Source: Thioalkalivibrio sp. (lineage in GTDB: Bacteria > Pseudomonadota > Gammaproteobacteria > Ectothiorhodospirales > Ectothiorhodospiraceae). From it: a stretch of 6,670 nucleotides of DNA. Position 1 is the first letter of the stretch; every line of letters starts with the position of its first letter. This document shows positions 1-6,036 of this stretch, in pieces. The notes below the pieces were generated by a model. The model made no database searches and was not told the origin of the DNA. It saw only the letters and a list, made by a program, of their open reading frames with translations. The stretch spans positions 1 to 6,670 of the forward strand of contig SLNI01000032.1 in assembly GCA_007133115.1 (NCBI GenBank). The letters run 5' to 3'. The position numbers and the translations under genes are program-made.

Positions 1-69
1 ATGGATGATGGCGGGCTGCACACGCTGGAGAGCAACGGTCTCAAGATGAAAGAAGGGGTGTACTACTGA
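1..69 (+). CDS. aprB: APS reductase beta subunit, C-terminal end (partial)
   Basis: Only the last 22 codons and the TGA stop (67-69) are in the window; the visible peptide ends KMKEGVYY. The frame is open to the left edge, so the ATG at position 1 is probably an internal Met codon. AprB is the small iron-sulfur subunit (two [4Fe-4S] clusters) that exchanges electrons with the FAD subunit AprA. The cluster-binding cysteines lie upstream and cannot be seen. The call rests mainly on context: aprB directly precedes aprA in sulfur-oxidising and sulfate-reducing prokaryotes, and here its stop overlaps the aprA start by one base (TGATG), which indicates translational coupling and equal production of the two subunits. 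The tail alone is not diagnostic. Confidence 0.75.
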   Translation: MDDGGLHTLESNGLKMKEGVYY

Positions 70-1937
70 TGGCACACGACACGATCGTCGAAGACAACAT
101 CGACGTCCTCGTAGTGGGCGCTGGACTGGGCGGCACGGGTGCTGCCTTCGAGGCCCGGTACTGGGGGCAGGACAAGAAGATCATCATTGCCGAAAAGGCC
201 AATATCGACCGCTCCGGCGCGGTCGCACAGGGCCTGTACGCGATCAACTGCTATATGGGCACCCGCTGGGGCGAGAACAACCCCGAAGACCACGTCCGCT
301 ACGCGCGGATCGACCTGATGGGCATGGTGCGCGAGGACCTGCTGTTCGACATGGCCCGCCACGTCGACTCCGCCGTGCACCAGTTCGAGGAATGGGGTCT
401 GCCGCTGATGCGCAACCCCAAGACGGGCGCCTACCAGCGTGAAGGCCGCTGGCAGATCATGATTCACGGCGAGTCCTACAAGCCGATCGTGGCCGAGGCC
501 GCCAAGAAGTCCGCCGACAAGGTCTTCAACCGCATCTGCGTCACGCACCTGCTGATGGACGAGTCCAAGGAGAACCGGGTTGCCGGTGCCGTGGGCTTCA
601 ACGTCCGTACCGGCGACTACCACGTGTTCAAGTCCAAGACCGTCATCGTGGCCGCTGGCGGCGCGTCGATGATCTTCAAGCCGCGTTCGGTCGGCGAGGG
701 CGCCGGTCGCGTCTGGTACGCGCCGTGGTCCTCGGGCTCGGCGTACGGCCTGCTGATCCAGGCGGGCGCGAAGATGACCCAGATGGAAAACCGCATCGTG
801 CTGGCCCGCTTCAAGGACGGCTACGGTCCCGTTGGCGCGTACTTCCTGCACCTGAAGACGTACACGCAGAACGGCCTCGGCGAAGAGTACGAGTCCAAGT
901 GGTTCCCCGAGCTGCAGAAGATGGTTGGCAAGGAGTACCTCGATCCCGAAGCCTCCCACCGGACCCACCGCCCGATTCCGACCTGCCTGCGCAACCATGC
1001 GTTGATCAATGAGGTGAACGCGGGCCGTGGTCCGATTCACATGGTCACGATGGAAGCGTTCCAGGATCCGCATCTGGAAGAAGTGGGCTGGGAAAACTTC
1101 CTGGGCATGACCGTCGGCCAGGCGGTGCTCTGGGCCGCGACCGACGTCGATCCCAAGAACGAAAACCCCGAGCTGACGACCTCCGAGCCGTACGTGATGG
1201 GCTCGCATGCCACGGGTTGTGGCGCGTGGTGCTCCGGTCCTGAGGACGTGTCGCCCCCCGAGTACTTCTGGGGCTATAACCGCATGACGACCGTCGAAGG
1301 TCTGTTCGGCGCCGGCGATGCCGTGGGTGGCACGCCGCACGCGTTCTCGTCCGGGTCCTTCACCGAAGGACGCCTGGCCGCGAAAGCCGCGTGCAAGTAC
1401 ATCGACGACGGCAAGGCCCAGGGCATCCGGGTTTCCGACAAGCAGATCAACGATCGCAAGGAAGAGATCCTCAAGCCGCTCGAGCACTACACGGTGTACC
1501 GCAACGAAGTGGTCGCCGGCACGGTGCACCCGAACATCCTGAGCCCGCGTCAGGGCCTGGATCGTCTTCAGAAACTGATGGACGAGTACTGCGGTGGCGT
1601 GACCGTCAGCTACATGACGAACGAGAAGCTGCTCAACATCGGCATGAAGAAGATGAAGATCCTCGAGGAGGATCTCGAGAAGCTGGGCGCTGCGGATCTG
1701 CACGAGCTGCTGCGCGCCTGGGAACTCAAGCACCGGGTGCTCACCTCCGAGAGCGTCTTCCAGCACACGCTGTTCCGCAAGGAAACGCGTTGGCCGGGTT
1801 ACTACTACCGGGGCGACGTGATGAAACTCGACGATGAGAACTGGCATGTTCTCACCGTGTCCCGCCGTGATCCGAAGACGGGCGAGTACACCATGGAGAA
1901 GGCGCCATGCTACCATCTGGTCGGCATGGACGAGTGA
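69..1937 (+). CDS. aprA: Adenylylsulfate (APS) reductase alpha subunit, FAD-binding
   Basis: Catalytic flavoprotein subunit of dissimilatory APS reductase, 622 residues, close to the usual AprA length. It interconverts APS with sulfite plus AMP in the cytoplasm; in sulfur oxidisers it is thought to run towards APS, which Sat then converts to sulfate and ATP. The N-terminal dinucleotide fold shows VVGAGLGGTGAAFEA (residues 15-29). Residues known from the Archaeoglobus enzyme to surround substrate and flavin have clear counterparts: Asn60 in GLYAINCYMG, Trp220 in WYAPWSSGS, Arg247 in ARFKDGYGPVGAYF and His380 in MGSHATGCGAW. A second FAD-contacting segment, GLFGAGDAVGGTPHAFSSGS, lies at 411-430, followed by the helical C-terminal domain. 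The start is fixed by the overlap with the aprB stop and by the purine-rich AAGAAGGGG upstream. The gammaproteobacterial context favours an oxidiser rather than a sulfate reducer (inference). No frameshift or missing key residue was seen. Confidence 0.97.
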   Translation: MAHDTIVEDNIDVLVVGAGLGGTGAAFEARYWGQDKKIIIAEKANIDRSGAVAQGLYAINCYMGTRWGENNPEDHVRYARIDLMGMVREDLLFDMARHVDSAVHQFEEWGLPLMRNPKTGAYQREGRWQIMIHGESYKPIVAEAAKKSADKVFNRICVTHLLMDESKENRVAGAVGFNVRTGDYHVFKSKTVIVAAGGASMIFKPRSVGEGAGRVWYAPWSSGSAYGLLIQAGAKMTQMENRIVLARFKDGYGPVGAYFLHLKTYTQNGLGEEYESKWFPELQKMVGKEYLDPEASHRTHRPIPTCLRNHALINEVNAGRGPIHMVTMEAFQDPHLEEVGWENFLGMTVGQAVLWAATDVDPKNENPELTTSEPYVMGSHATGCGAWCSGPEDVSPPEYFWGYNRMTTVEGLFGAGDAVGGTPHAFSSGSFTEGRLAAKAACKYIDDGKAQGIRVSDKQINDRKEEILKPLEHYTVYRNEVVAGTVHPNILSPRQGLDRLQKLMDEYCGGVTVSYMTNEKLLNIGMKKMKILEEDLEKLGAADLHELLRAWELKHRVLTSESVFQHTLFRKETRWPGYYYRGDVMKLDDENWHVLTVSRRDPKTGEYTMEKAPCYHLVGMDE

Positions 1938-1950
1938 CGCCCGACTGCGG

Positions 1951-1980
1951 TGGGGGTCTTGAGGCCCCCATCATTTCCTT
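1951..1980 (+). terminator. First hairpin after aprA
   Basis: TGGGGGTC (1951-1958) pairs with GGCCCCCA (1963-1970) around a TTGA tetraloop, with one G-U pair, 14 bp after the aprA stop. It is followed by the pyrimidine-rich TCATTTCCTT rather than a pure T run. It may act as a weak terminator or as a 3'-end stabiliser for aprBA mRNA. Confidence 0.6.
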
Positions 1981-1987
1981 TGGAATC

Positions 1988-2025
1988 AAAGAAGACCGGC
2001 GCGCTTTTGCGTTGGTCTTCTTTTT
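1988..2025 (+). terminator. Rho-independent terminator after aprA
   Basis: AAAGAAGACC (1988-1997) pairs perfectly with GGTCTTCTTT (2014-2023), and the T's run on to 2025. The 16-nt loop contains a small inner CGC/GCG stem closed by TTTT. With A's on the left arm and T's on the right it could work in both directions. It probably ends the aprBA transcript before the next gene starts at 2052. Confidence 0.8.
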
Positions 2026-2051
2026 CCCACGCTCCGTCCGGGGTTTTTGAT

Positions 2052-2444
2052 ATGAACAGTACAGCCGGGGTTCCGGACACACCGGAAGAAACCAGGAACA
2101 TCATCGAGCTCACCGACGAGGAGATCATTGCGGTTGCCCACCCGATGTGGAGCGACCTGGTCACGTCCTCCAACGAGGGGGACTACGGCAAGTTCGTGCG
2201 CAAATTCTCGTACAACCTGACTTTCGGGCTCAACGAGGTCGAGATCGGTAATCAGTTCGCGAAGAGCGAATTGACGCGCAATCTGAGCGAGGACTGGGAT
2301 TATCTTGGAATCATTCGGCGTGGTGAACACGTCACGGTCCTGTACCGGATCAGGAGCACCAAGAAGGAAGGGGAATGGCTCGGCCGAGTGGTGCTTGGCT
2401 ATGAGGACGGAGAGGTCCGGATCTTCGGCGCGTCCATTTTCTGA
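2052..2444 (+). CDS. Conserved-looking small protein of unknown function (possible NTF2-like fold)
   Basis: A 130-residue soluble protein with no signal peptide or membrane segment. I do not recognise the family by name. An acidic N-terminus (to about residue 20) is followed by helical stretches (TDEEIIAVAHPMWSDLV, NEGDYGKFVRKFS) and then alternating polar/hydrophobic strands (YLGIIRRGEHVTVLYRIR, EWLGRVVLGYEDGEVRIFGA). This helix-then-curved-sheet order resembles small NTF2/SnoaL-type alpha+beta proteins, but that is only a shape argument. The frame is open back to about 1950, but that extension would run across the terminator hairpins, so the ATG at 2052 is chosen. The Shine-Dalgarno signal is weak (GGGG, 8-9 bases upstream). 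The gene lies 114 bp after aprA and 15 bp before the FKBP gene, with which it probably forms an operon. No promoter was recognised. Confidence 0.8.
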   Translation: MNSTAGVPDTPEETRNIIELTDEEIIAVAHPMWSDLVTSSNEGDYGKFVRKFSYNLTFGLNEVEIGNQFAKSELTRNLSEDWDYLGIIRRGEHVTVLYRIRSTKKEGEWLGRVVLGYEDGEVRIFGASIF

Positions 2445-2459
2445 GATGGCGGTTCTGCG

Positions 2460-2972
2460 ATGAAAAATGATGTGATCGAAGCGAACAAATATGTCGAGCT
2501 GACCTACGAGGTGGTCGATCTGAAGTCCGGTCAGCTGCTGACCGCGATCGAGTATCCACTGGGCTATGTGCATGGCGTGAATGAGATCTTGTCGCCGCCC
2601 GTGATGTCGCGGCTCGAAGGCCGGTCCGAGGGCGATCTGATCGAGGTGCCGATCGACTGCAACGCGATCTATGGCCCGAGGGATGAATCTCTGGTGATCA
2701 CCGACCATATCGAAAACGTTCCGGAAGAGTACCGCCAGGTTGGGACCGCGATCCTGATGGAAAACGAGCGGGGCCAAACCAAGAGTTTTCTGGTGACGCG
2801 GGTGGACGAGAAGTCCGTGACCATCGATGGCAACAATCCGCTTTGCGGCCGGGAAGTGATCTTCAAGCTCGCGATCAGGATGGTGCGGGACGCGACCGAG
2901 GAGGAGATCGAGCACGGGGGCAAGGTGGAGACGGTCCCTGAGGTCACCGGCGGGCGCGTTGTGCCGATCTGA
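2460..2972 (+). CDS. SlyD-like FKBP-type peptidyl-prolyl cis-trans isomerase
   Basis: A 170-residue cytoplasmic FKBP-family protein, probably catalysing X-Pro cis-trans isomerisation and acting as a folding chaperone. The SlyD pattern is visible in order: an opening strand (YVELTYEVVDLKSGQLL, 11-27), a VHG-NEIL-(x)9-LEG-(x)4-GD segment corresponding to the SlyD region HG-x-IL-x-G-LE-x-AL-x-G-(x)3-GD (38-59), YGPRDESLV matching the SlyD YG-x-x-DE-x-L motif (71-79), a central insert like the SlyD IF chaperone flap (about 80-118), and VTIDGNNPLCG followed by a closing strand and RDATEEEIEHG (120-153). Unlike E. coli SlyD it lacks a His/Cys-rich C-terminal metal-binding tail and ends in a short hydrophobic/polar stretch. 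The start is 15 bp after the preceding stop, which suggests one transcript; the ribosome binding site is weak. The family is clear, but whether to use the symbol slyD is not. Confidence 0.9.
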   Translation: MKNDVIEANKYVELTYEVVDLKSGQLLTAIEYPLGYVHGVNEILSPPVMSRLEGRSEGDLIEVPIDCNAIYGPRDESLVITDHIENVPEEYRQVGTAILMENERGQTKSFLVTRVDEKSVTIDGNNPLCGREVIFKLAIRMVRDATEEEIEHGGKVETVPEVTGGRVVPI

Positions 2973-3004
2973 ATAGCAACGACGGCATCGTTATTGGCCG
3001 GATC

Positions 3005-3053
3005 TGTCAGTGAGTCGGGGGGCTGACATCGGCGTTTCCATACCCCCTTTTAT
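3005..3053 (+). promoter_or_regulatory. Structured intergenic element: terminator-like hairpin or H-type pseudoknot
   Basis: TGTCAG (3005-3010) pairs perfectly with CTGACA (3023-3028). The G6 run in its loop (3017-3022) can pair with C5 at 3043-3047, giving an H-type pseudoknot with a 6-nt first loop, no spacer between the stems and a 14-nt last loop. Alternatively G5/C5 alone forms a long-loop hairpin followed by TTTTAT, a plausible terminator for the upstream FKBP gene. The element ends about 10 bases before the ribosome binding site of the 53-codon gene. The base pairing is seen directly; the function is inferred. Confidence 0.4.
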
Positions 3054-3062
3054 CATTGAGAT

Positions 3063-3068
3063 GAGGTG
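3063..3068 (+). promoter_or_regulatory. Ribosome binding site of the 53-codon gene
   Basis: GAGGTG lies 4 bases before the ATG at 3073. Its purine-rich core and short spacing fix the start of this small gene. Confidence 0.75.
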
Positions 3069-3072
3069 AATC

Positions 3073-3234
3073 ATGAGCGAACCAAAAAAAGAGCGGCCCA
3101 AGGTCCCGGAGGGCTCATCGCGTTTCTTCAAGACCCGGCAGATGGCGCCGAACGAAAACGGCTACGTGGGCTACGAAACCGTTTGGGAACCCTTCCACAA
3201 GGTTACGGAATACACCACTCCCAAGCAGCCCTGA
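3073..3234 (+). CDS. Small protein of unknown function, 53 residues
   Basis: A 53-codon gene. The product starts MSEPKKERPKVPEGSSRFFK and ends in KVTEYTTPKQP. I do not recognise the family. The N-terminal third is charged and proline-containing, so probably flexible; the middle and C-terminal part is aromatic-rich (Phe18, Phe19, Tyr31, Tyr34, Trp38, Phe41, Tyr48). There is no membrane segment, signal peptide or cysteine. Evidence that it is real: a strong GAGGTG ribosome binding site, protein-like composition, and a near-perfect Rho-independent terminator starting 9 bp after the stop. The gene is bounded on the left by the 3005-3053 structure, so it may be transcribed alone. An open frame running from 3066 across it is a shifted-frame shadow that reads through the terminator. 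Confidence 0.8.
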   Translation: MSEPKKERPKVPEGSSRFFKTRQMAPNENGYVGYETVWEPFHKVTEYTTPKQP

Positions 3235-3243
3235 GCCGGACGG

Positions 3244-3278
3244 CCGCGCGACACGGGAAGGTCGCGCGGTTTTTTTTT
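3244..3278 (+). terminator. Strong Rho-independent terminator
   Basis: CCGCGCGAC (3244-3252) pairs perfectly with GTCGCGCGG (3261-3269) around an 8-nt loop and is followed by nine T's (3270-3278). This is a textbook intrinsic terminator for the 53-codon gene and separates it from the methyltransferase gene. Confidence 0.95.
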
Positions 3279-3351
3279 GGGGTGAAGGCAACGAAGTCCC
3301 CACTTCCCGCCCCCGGTGCAGCTTTTTTTCCGACCGCGCACAGGGACCATC

Positions 3352-4581
3352 ATGTTCCGACTTGATCCTTTCGAGCACCTGGGTCGACGGTCTCCATCCT
3401 CCCCCAGCGGACCCGGCCAGGGGATCGGACTCAGCCTGCGTTGGCACAGTGCCGAGGCCAGCCACGTGGATAGCCGCGTGCTGCGGTGCCCCGAGCGCGA
3501 CGAAGGTTCGCAGGCCCTGCTGGCACGGCTCGAAGCGCAAGGCACCGAGCCGCTGACCCGGGCTTTTGGGGCGGGCGAACTCGTCCCGGACCGGGACGAC
3601 GGGCAGCAGGTCCGGATTCCAGGAAGCCTTTTCCCGCGGACGCGCGGGCACCTTCAGATCGAGCCGCGTATCGGTCGCTTTTATCCGGGAGCGCTTCTCG
3701 CCGGAAATCCGGAGCTGACGCCGGGCCCTCCGACCGCGTTTCGCGTGACCTCGGTCGCCCCGGACGGCACGATCACCCTGGACTTCAACCATCCACTGGC
3801 GGGTCGGCCGCTGGAGCTGGACCTGCGTCTGCTGGACCTCGTTTCACCCGGCGAGCCGCCGGCGAATCTCGGCCGGGCGGCGGTGACCAACGGCCCCGGG
3901 ATGCAGGCGCGCTGGCGTGGCCAGCCCACCGACTTCCATTCCGATCGTCCGTACGAGCGGCCCGATTCGCGGCCCGACGCCGAATTCTACGCGGAACCCA
4001 GGATGGTGCAGCACCTGGACGACACGGCGCGCGCGCAGATCCGGGCGTTGTACGGCGCGTTGATACCCGGGAATGGCCGTGTTCTCGATCTCATGAGCAG
4101 CTGGACCTCGCACCTGGATCCGGACAGGCACTCCGGAGAGGTCGCGGGCCTCGGGATGAACGCCGAAGAGTTGGCGGCGAACGCGAAGCTTTCCGAGCGC
4201 GTGGTGCAGGATCTCAATCTCGACCCATGCCTGCCCTGGTCCGAGTCGCGTTTCGACGCGGTGATCTGCACCGTTTCAGTGGAATACCTCACCCGACCCG
4301 TGTCGGTGTTCCGGGAGGTGAGGCGGGTCCTGCGGCCCGGGGGGCGCTTCGTTCTGACCTTTTCCAACCGCTGGTTCCCGCCCAAGGCGATCGCGCTCTG
4401 GCCGGAGCTGCACGAGTTCGAGCGCATGGGCCTGGTGTTGGACTTCTTCCTCGCGGCAGGCAGGTTCGGGAATCTCGGGACCTGGTCCCTGCGTGGCCTG
4501 CCCCGTCCCGCGGGCGACCCGTATGCCGCGCGGCTCGCGTTCTCCGATCCCGTCTACGCGGTCTGGGGCGAGGCCGCCTGA
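3352..4581 (+). CDS. Methyltransferase with an upstream FKBP/SlyD-like segment (two-domain protein)
   Basis: A 409-residue protein. The C-terminal half (about 215-340) is a class I SAM-dependent methyltransferase of the UbiE/type 11 kind: motif I region GRVLDLMSSWTSHL (242-255), GLGMNAEELAAN (267-278), VVQDLNLDPCLPW (284-296), FDAVICTVSVEYL (301-313) and RRVLRPGGRFVLTFSNR (324-340). The usual GxGxG of motif I is replaced by MSSWTSH; from memory, cyanobacterial and plant methyltransferases share this DLxSSWxSHLP form, so it is probably a subfamily trait, not decay. Residues 85-163 recall the end of a SlyD-type FKBP, especially ITLDFNHPLAGRPLELDLRLLDL. Residues 1-84 are not assigned. The substrate is unknown. 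The ATG at 3352 follows AGGGA at a good distance; another in-frame ATG at 3316 has no such site. The gene follows a strong terminator, so it needs its own promoter, which I could not identify. It converges with rhlB. Confidence 0.88.
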   Translation: MFRLDPFEHLGRRSPSSPSGPGQGIGLSLRWHSAEASHVDSRVLRCPERDEGSQALLARLEAQGTEPLTRAFGAGELVPDRDDGQQVRIPGSLFPRTRGHLQIEPRIGRFYPGALLAGNPELTPGPPTAFRVTSVAPDGTITLDFNHPLAGRPLELDLRLLDLVSPGEPPANLGRAAVTNGPGMQARWRGQPTDFHSDRPYERPDSRPDAEFYAEPRMVQHLDDTARAQIRALYGALIPGNGRVLDLMSSWTSHLDPDRHSGEVAGLGMNAEELAANAKLSERVVQDLNLDPCLPWSESRFDAVICTVSVEYLTRPVSVFREVRRVLRPGGRFVLTFSNRWFPPKAIALWPELHEFERMGLVLDFFLAAGRFGNLGTWSLRGLPRPAGDPYAARLAFSDPVYAVWGEAA

Positions 4582-4600
4582 GGCCGGACTACTGGCTGCT

Positions 4601-5917
4601 CTAGGGCGCGGGTTTGCGTGGTGGGCCACGGCGTCCGGCGCGCGGCCTCCCGGAGCCGTCGCCGCGCGGACCCGGACGCCCGCCGGAGGGCCTGCCGCGC
4701 TCCTCCGGGCGCCGCCGCGCCCTGGGTGGCGGCCGGTTCAACTGCGTCGGCAGCGTCTCCGGCTCGAGCATCGCGGTCGGGATGCGCTGCCCCAGATAGC
4801 TCTCGATATCGGGCAGATAGAACGCCGAGTCCTCGCAGCCGAAACTGATCGCGTCGCCCTCGGCTCCGGCCCGACCCGTGCGCCCGATCCGATGGACGTA
4901 GTCCTCGCCGCTCTGGGGCAGATCGAAGTTGAACACGTGGGTCACATCGGGAATGTGCAGGCCGCGCGCGGCCACGTCGGTGGCCACCAGGAAGGCGTAC
5001 TCTCCCGATCCGAACTGGGCGAGCAGCCGCGTGCGCTGGGTCTGCGGAACGTCTCCGGAGAGCAGCGCCGCCTTCAAACCATTTTCGTTCAGCCAGTCGC
5101 AGACCCGTTCCGCCCAGTGCTTCGTGTTGACGAAAACGATCGAGCGTTCCGGTTGCAGTGTTTGCGCCAGCGAGATCAGCAGCGGGATCTTCTGATCGTT
5201 GGACGGGTAGTAGATCACCTGTCGGACGCGCTCGGCGGCCACGCTCTCGGCCTCGACCTGGATCTTCACGGGGTTGTTCATGTGCTCGTACGCCAGCTCC
5301 ATCACGCGCCAGGACAGCGTGGCCGAAAAGAGCATGGAAAGGCGCTCTGACGGCAGGGAACACCGCCGCAACAGGAACCGGATGTCCTTGATGAACCCAA
5401 GGTCGAACATGCGGTCGGCCTCGTCGAGCACCACCACTTCGACGCGCTTGAGGCTGAACACGTGCTGCTTGTGGTAGTCGATGATCCGGCCGGGGGTGCC
5501 GATCAGCACGTCCGCTCCCGCCACCAGGTCCTCACGCTGCTGTTCGTAGCCTGTGCCCCCGTAGGCCAGCGCGAACCGCAGCCCCGTTCGGTTGCCCAGC
5601 AGCAGCGCATCCTTGTGAATCTGGATCGCCAGTTCACGCGTGGGTGCGAGAACGAGCATGCGCACGTCATTCTTTTGACGCTCCGCATGCGGCGGGTACC
5701 GGAGAAGGCGATCGAAGGCGGCCACCAGAAAAGCGGCGGTCTTGCCGGTTCCGGTCTGGGCCTGTCCGGCGACATCGTGGCCCGCAAGGGCGACGGGCAG
5801 CGTCTGTGCCTGGATCGGTGTGCAGTATTCGAATCCCGCGTCCCGGATGCCCTGCAGCACGGGTTCGAGCAGTTCGAGTCGGTCGAAGCGGGGGCGCTCT
5901 GTGTCGGCTTCGGTCAT
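4601..5917 (-). CDS. rhlB: ATP-dependent RNA helicase RhlB (DEAD box)
   Basis: A 438-residue DEAD-box helicase that unwinds RNA; in E. coli it works with RNase E in the degradosome. All motifs are present: Q motif [11 protein letters not shown] (31-41, Gln36), motif I AQTGTGKT (53-60), Ia PTRELA (92-97), GG (120-121), Ib TPGR (141-144), II DEAD (165-168), III SAT (198-200), IV VFVNTK (261-266), [13 protein letters not shown] (312-323) and [10 protein letters not shown] (342-349). RhlB rather than another paralogue is supported by [17 protein letters not shown] (169-185), [25 protein letters not shown], and position divergent from trxA. The tail after about 395 is a low-complexity Arg/Pro/Gly stretch, probably disordered and RNA-binding. 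The ATG at 5917 is preceded on its strand by GGAG, 4 bases away. The gene converges with the methyltransferase gene; only 19 bp separate the stops. Confidence 0.96.
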   Translation of the reverse strand: MTEADTERPRFDRLELLEPVLQGIRDAGFEYCTPIQAQTLPVALAGHDVAGQAQTGTGKTAAFLVAAFDRLLRYPPHAERQKNDVRMLVLAPTRELAIQIHKDALLLGNRTGLRFALAYGGTGYEQQREDLVAGADVLIGTPGRIIDYHKQHVFSLKRVEVVVLDEADRMFDLGFIKDIRFLLRRCSLPSERLSMLFSATLSWRVMELAYEHMNNPVKIQVEAESVAAERVRQVIYYPSNDQKIPLLISLAQTLQPERSIVFVNTKHWAERVCDWLNENGLKAALLSGDVPQTQRTRLLAQFGSGEYAFLVATDVAARGLHIPDVTHVFNFDLPQSGEDYVHRIGRTGRAGAEGDAISFGCEDSAFYLPDIESYLGQRIPTAMLEPETLPTQLNRPPPRARRRPEERGRPSGGRPGPRGDGSGRPRAGRRGPPRKPAP

Positions 5918-5949
5918 GGGTCTCCAATCGAGAGAAACGCTCGGTCAAC

Positions 5950-5979
5950 TTGAATTCACCCGTACAATTGTCCGATAGT
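5950..5979 (+). promoter_or_regulatory. Candidate trxA promoter
   Basis: TTGAAT (5950-5955) and GATAGT (5974-5979) are separated by 18 bp; each box matches the sigma70 consensus at 4 of 6 positions. TACAAT (5963-5968) is an alternative -10 but has no good -35 partner. The 119-bp divergent region must also hold the rhlB promoter, which I could not place with confidence. Confidence 0.4.
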
Positions 5980-6024
5980 TACGGATGCAGGAGGGCTTCA
6001 ATCCGCGTCCTCCATTCCAGTCAT

Positions 6025-6030
6025 AGAGGA
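6025..6030 (+). promoter_or_regulatory. Ribosome binding site deciding the GTG start of trxA
   Basis: AGAGGA lies 6 bases before the GTG at 6037. The frame is open far upstream, but this site and the alignment with the thioredoxin N-terminus ([17 protein letters not shown]) fix the start at GTG. Confidence 0.8.
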
Positions 6031-6036
6031 TACCGC

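Noticed and set aside
63..1916. 617-codon open frame antisense to nearly all of aprA
   Set aside because: It mirrors the strong GC-biased codon use of aprA, and its product is rich in His, Val, Ala, Leu and Arg with no recognisable domain. aprA itself is unambiguous.
1998..2010. Possible sigma54 promoter before the 130-codon gene (GG...GC)
   Set aside because: The GG to GC spacing is 9 instead of 10 bases, and the sequence is part of the loop of the aprA terminator.
1986..2915. 309-codon antisense frame spanning the 130-codon gene and the FKBP gene
   Set aside because: It crosses two genes and their spacer, has no recognisable motif, and fits the shadow expected in GC-rich DNA.
2978..2992. 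Small hairpin AACGA/TCGTT just after the FKBP gene
   Set aside because: A five-pair, AT-containing stem without a T run is too weak to call a terminator.
3061..3069. Two-codon frame ATG AGG TGA overlapping the ribosome binding site of the 53-codon gene
   Set aside because: It is probably a by-product of the purine-rich ribosome binding site; nothing else supports translation.
3486..4604. 372-codon plus-strand frame overlapping the methyltransferase gene
   Set aside because: The shifted frame encodes an Arg/Ala/Gly/Pro-rich low-complexity product; the methyltransferase frame carries all the conserved motifs.
4493..5350. 285-codon plus-strand frame antisense to rhlB
   Set aside because: It starts inside the methyltransferase gene and covers conserved rhlB motifs in antisense; there is no recognisable domain.
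5985..6026. 13-codon open frame ([13 protein letters not shown]) ending just before the trxA ribosome binding site
   Set aside because: There is no ribosome binding site of its own and no run of regulatory codons; a frame this short is expected by chance.
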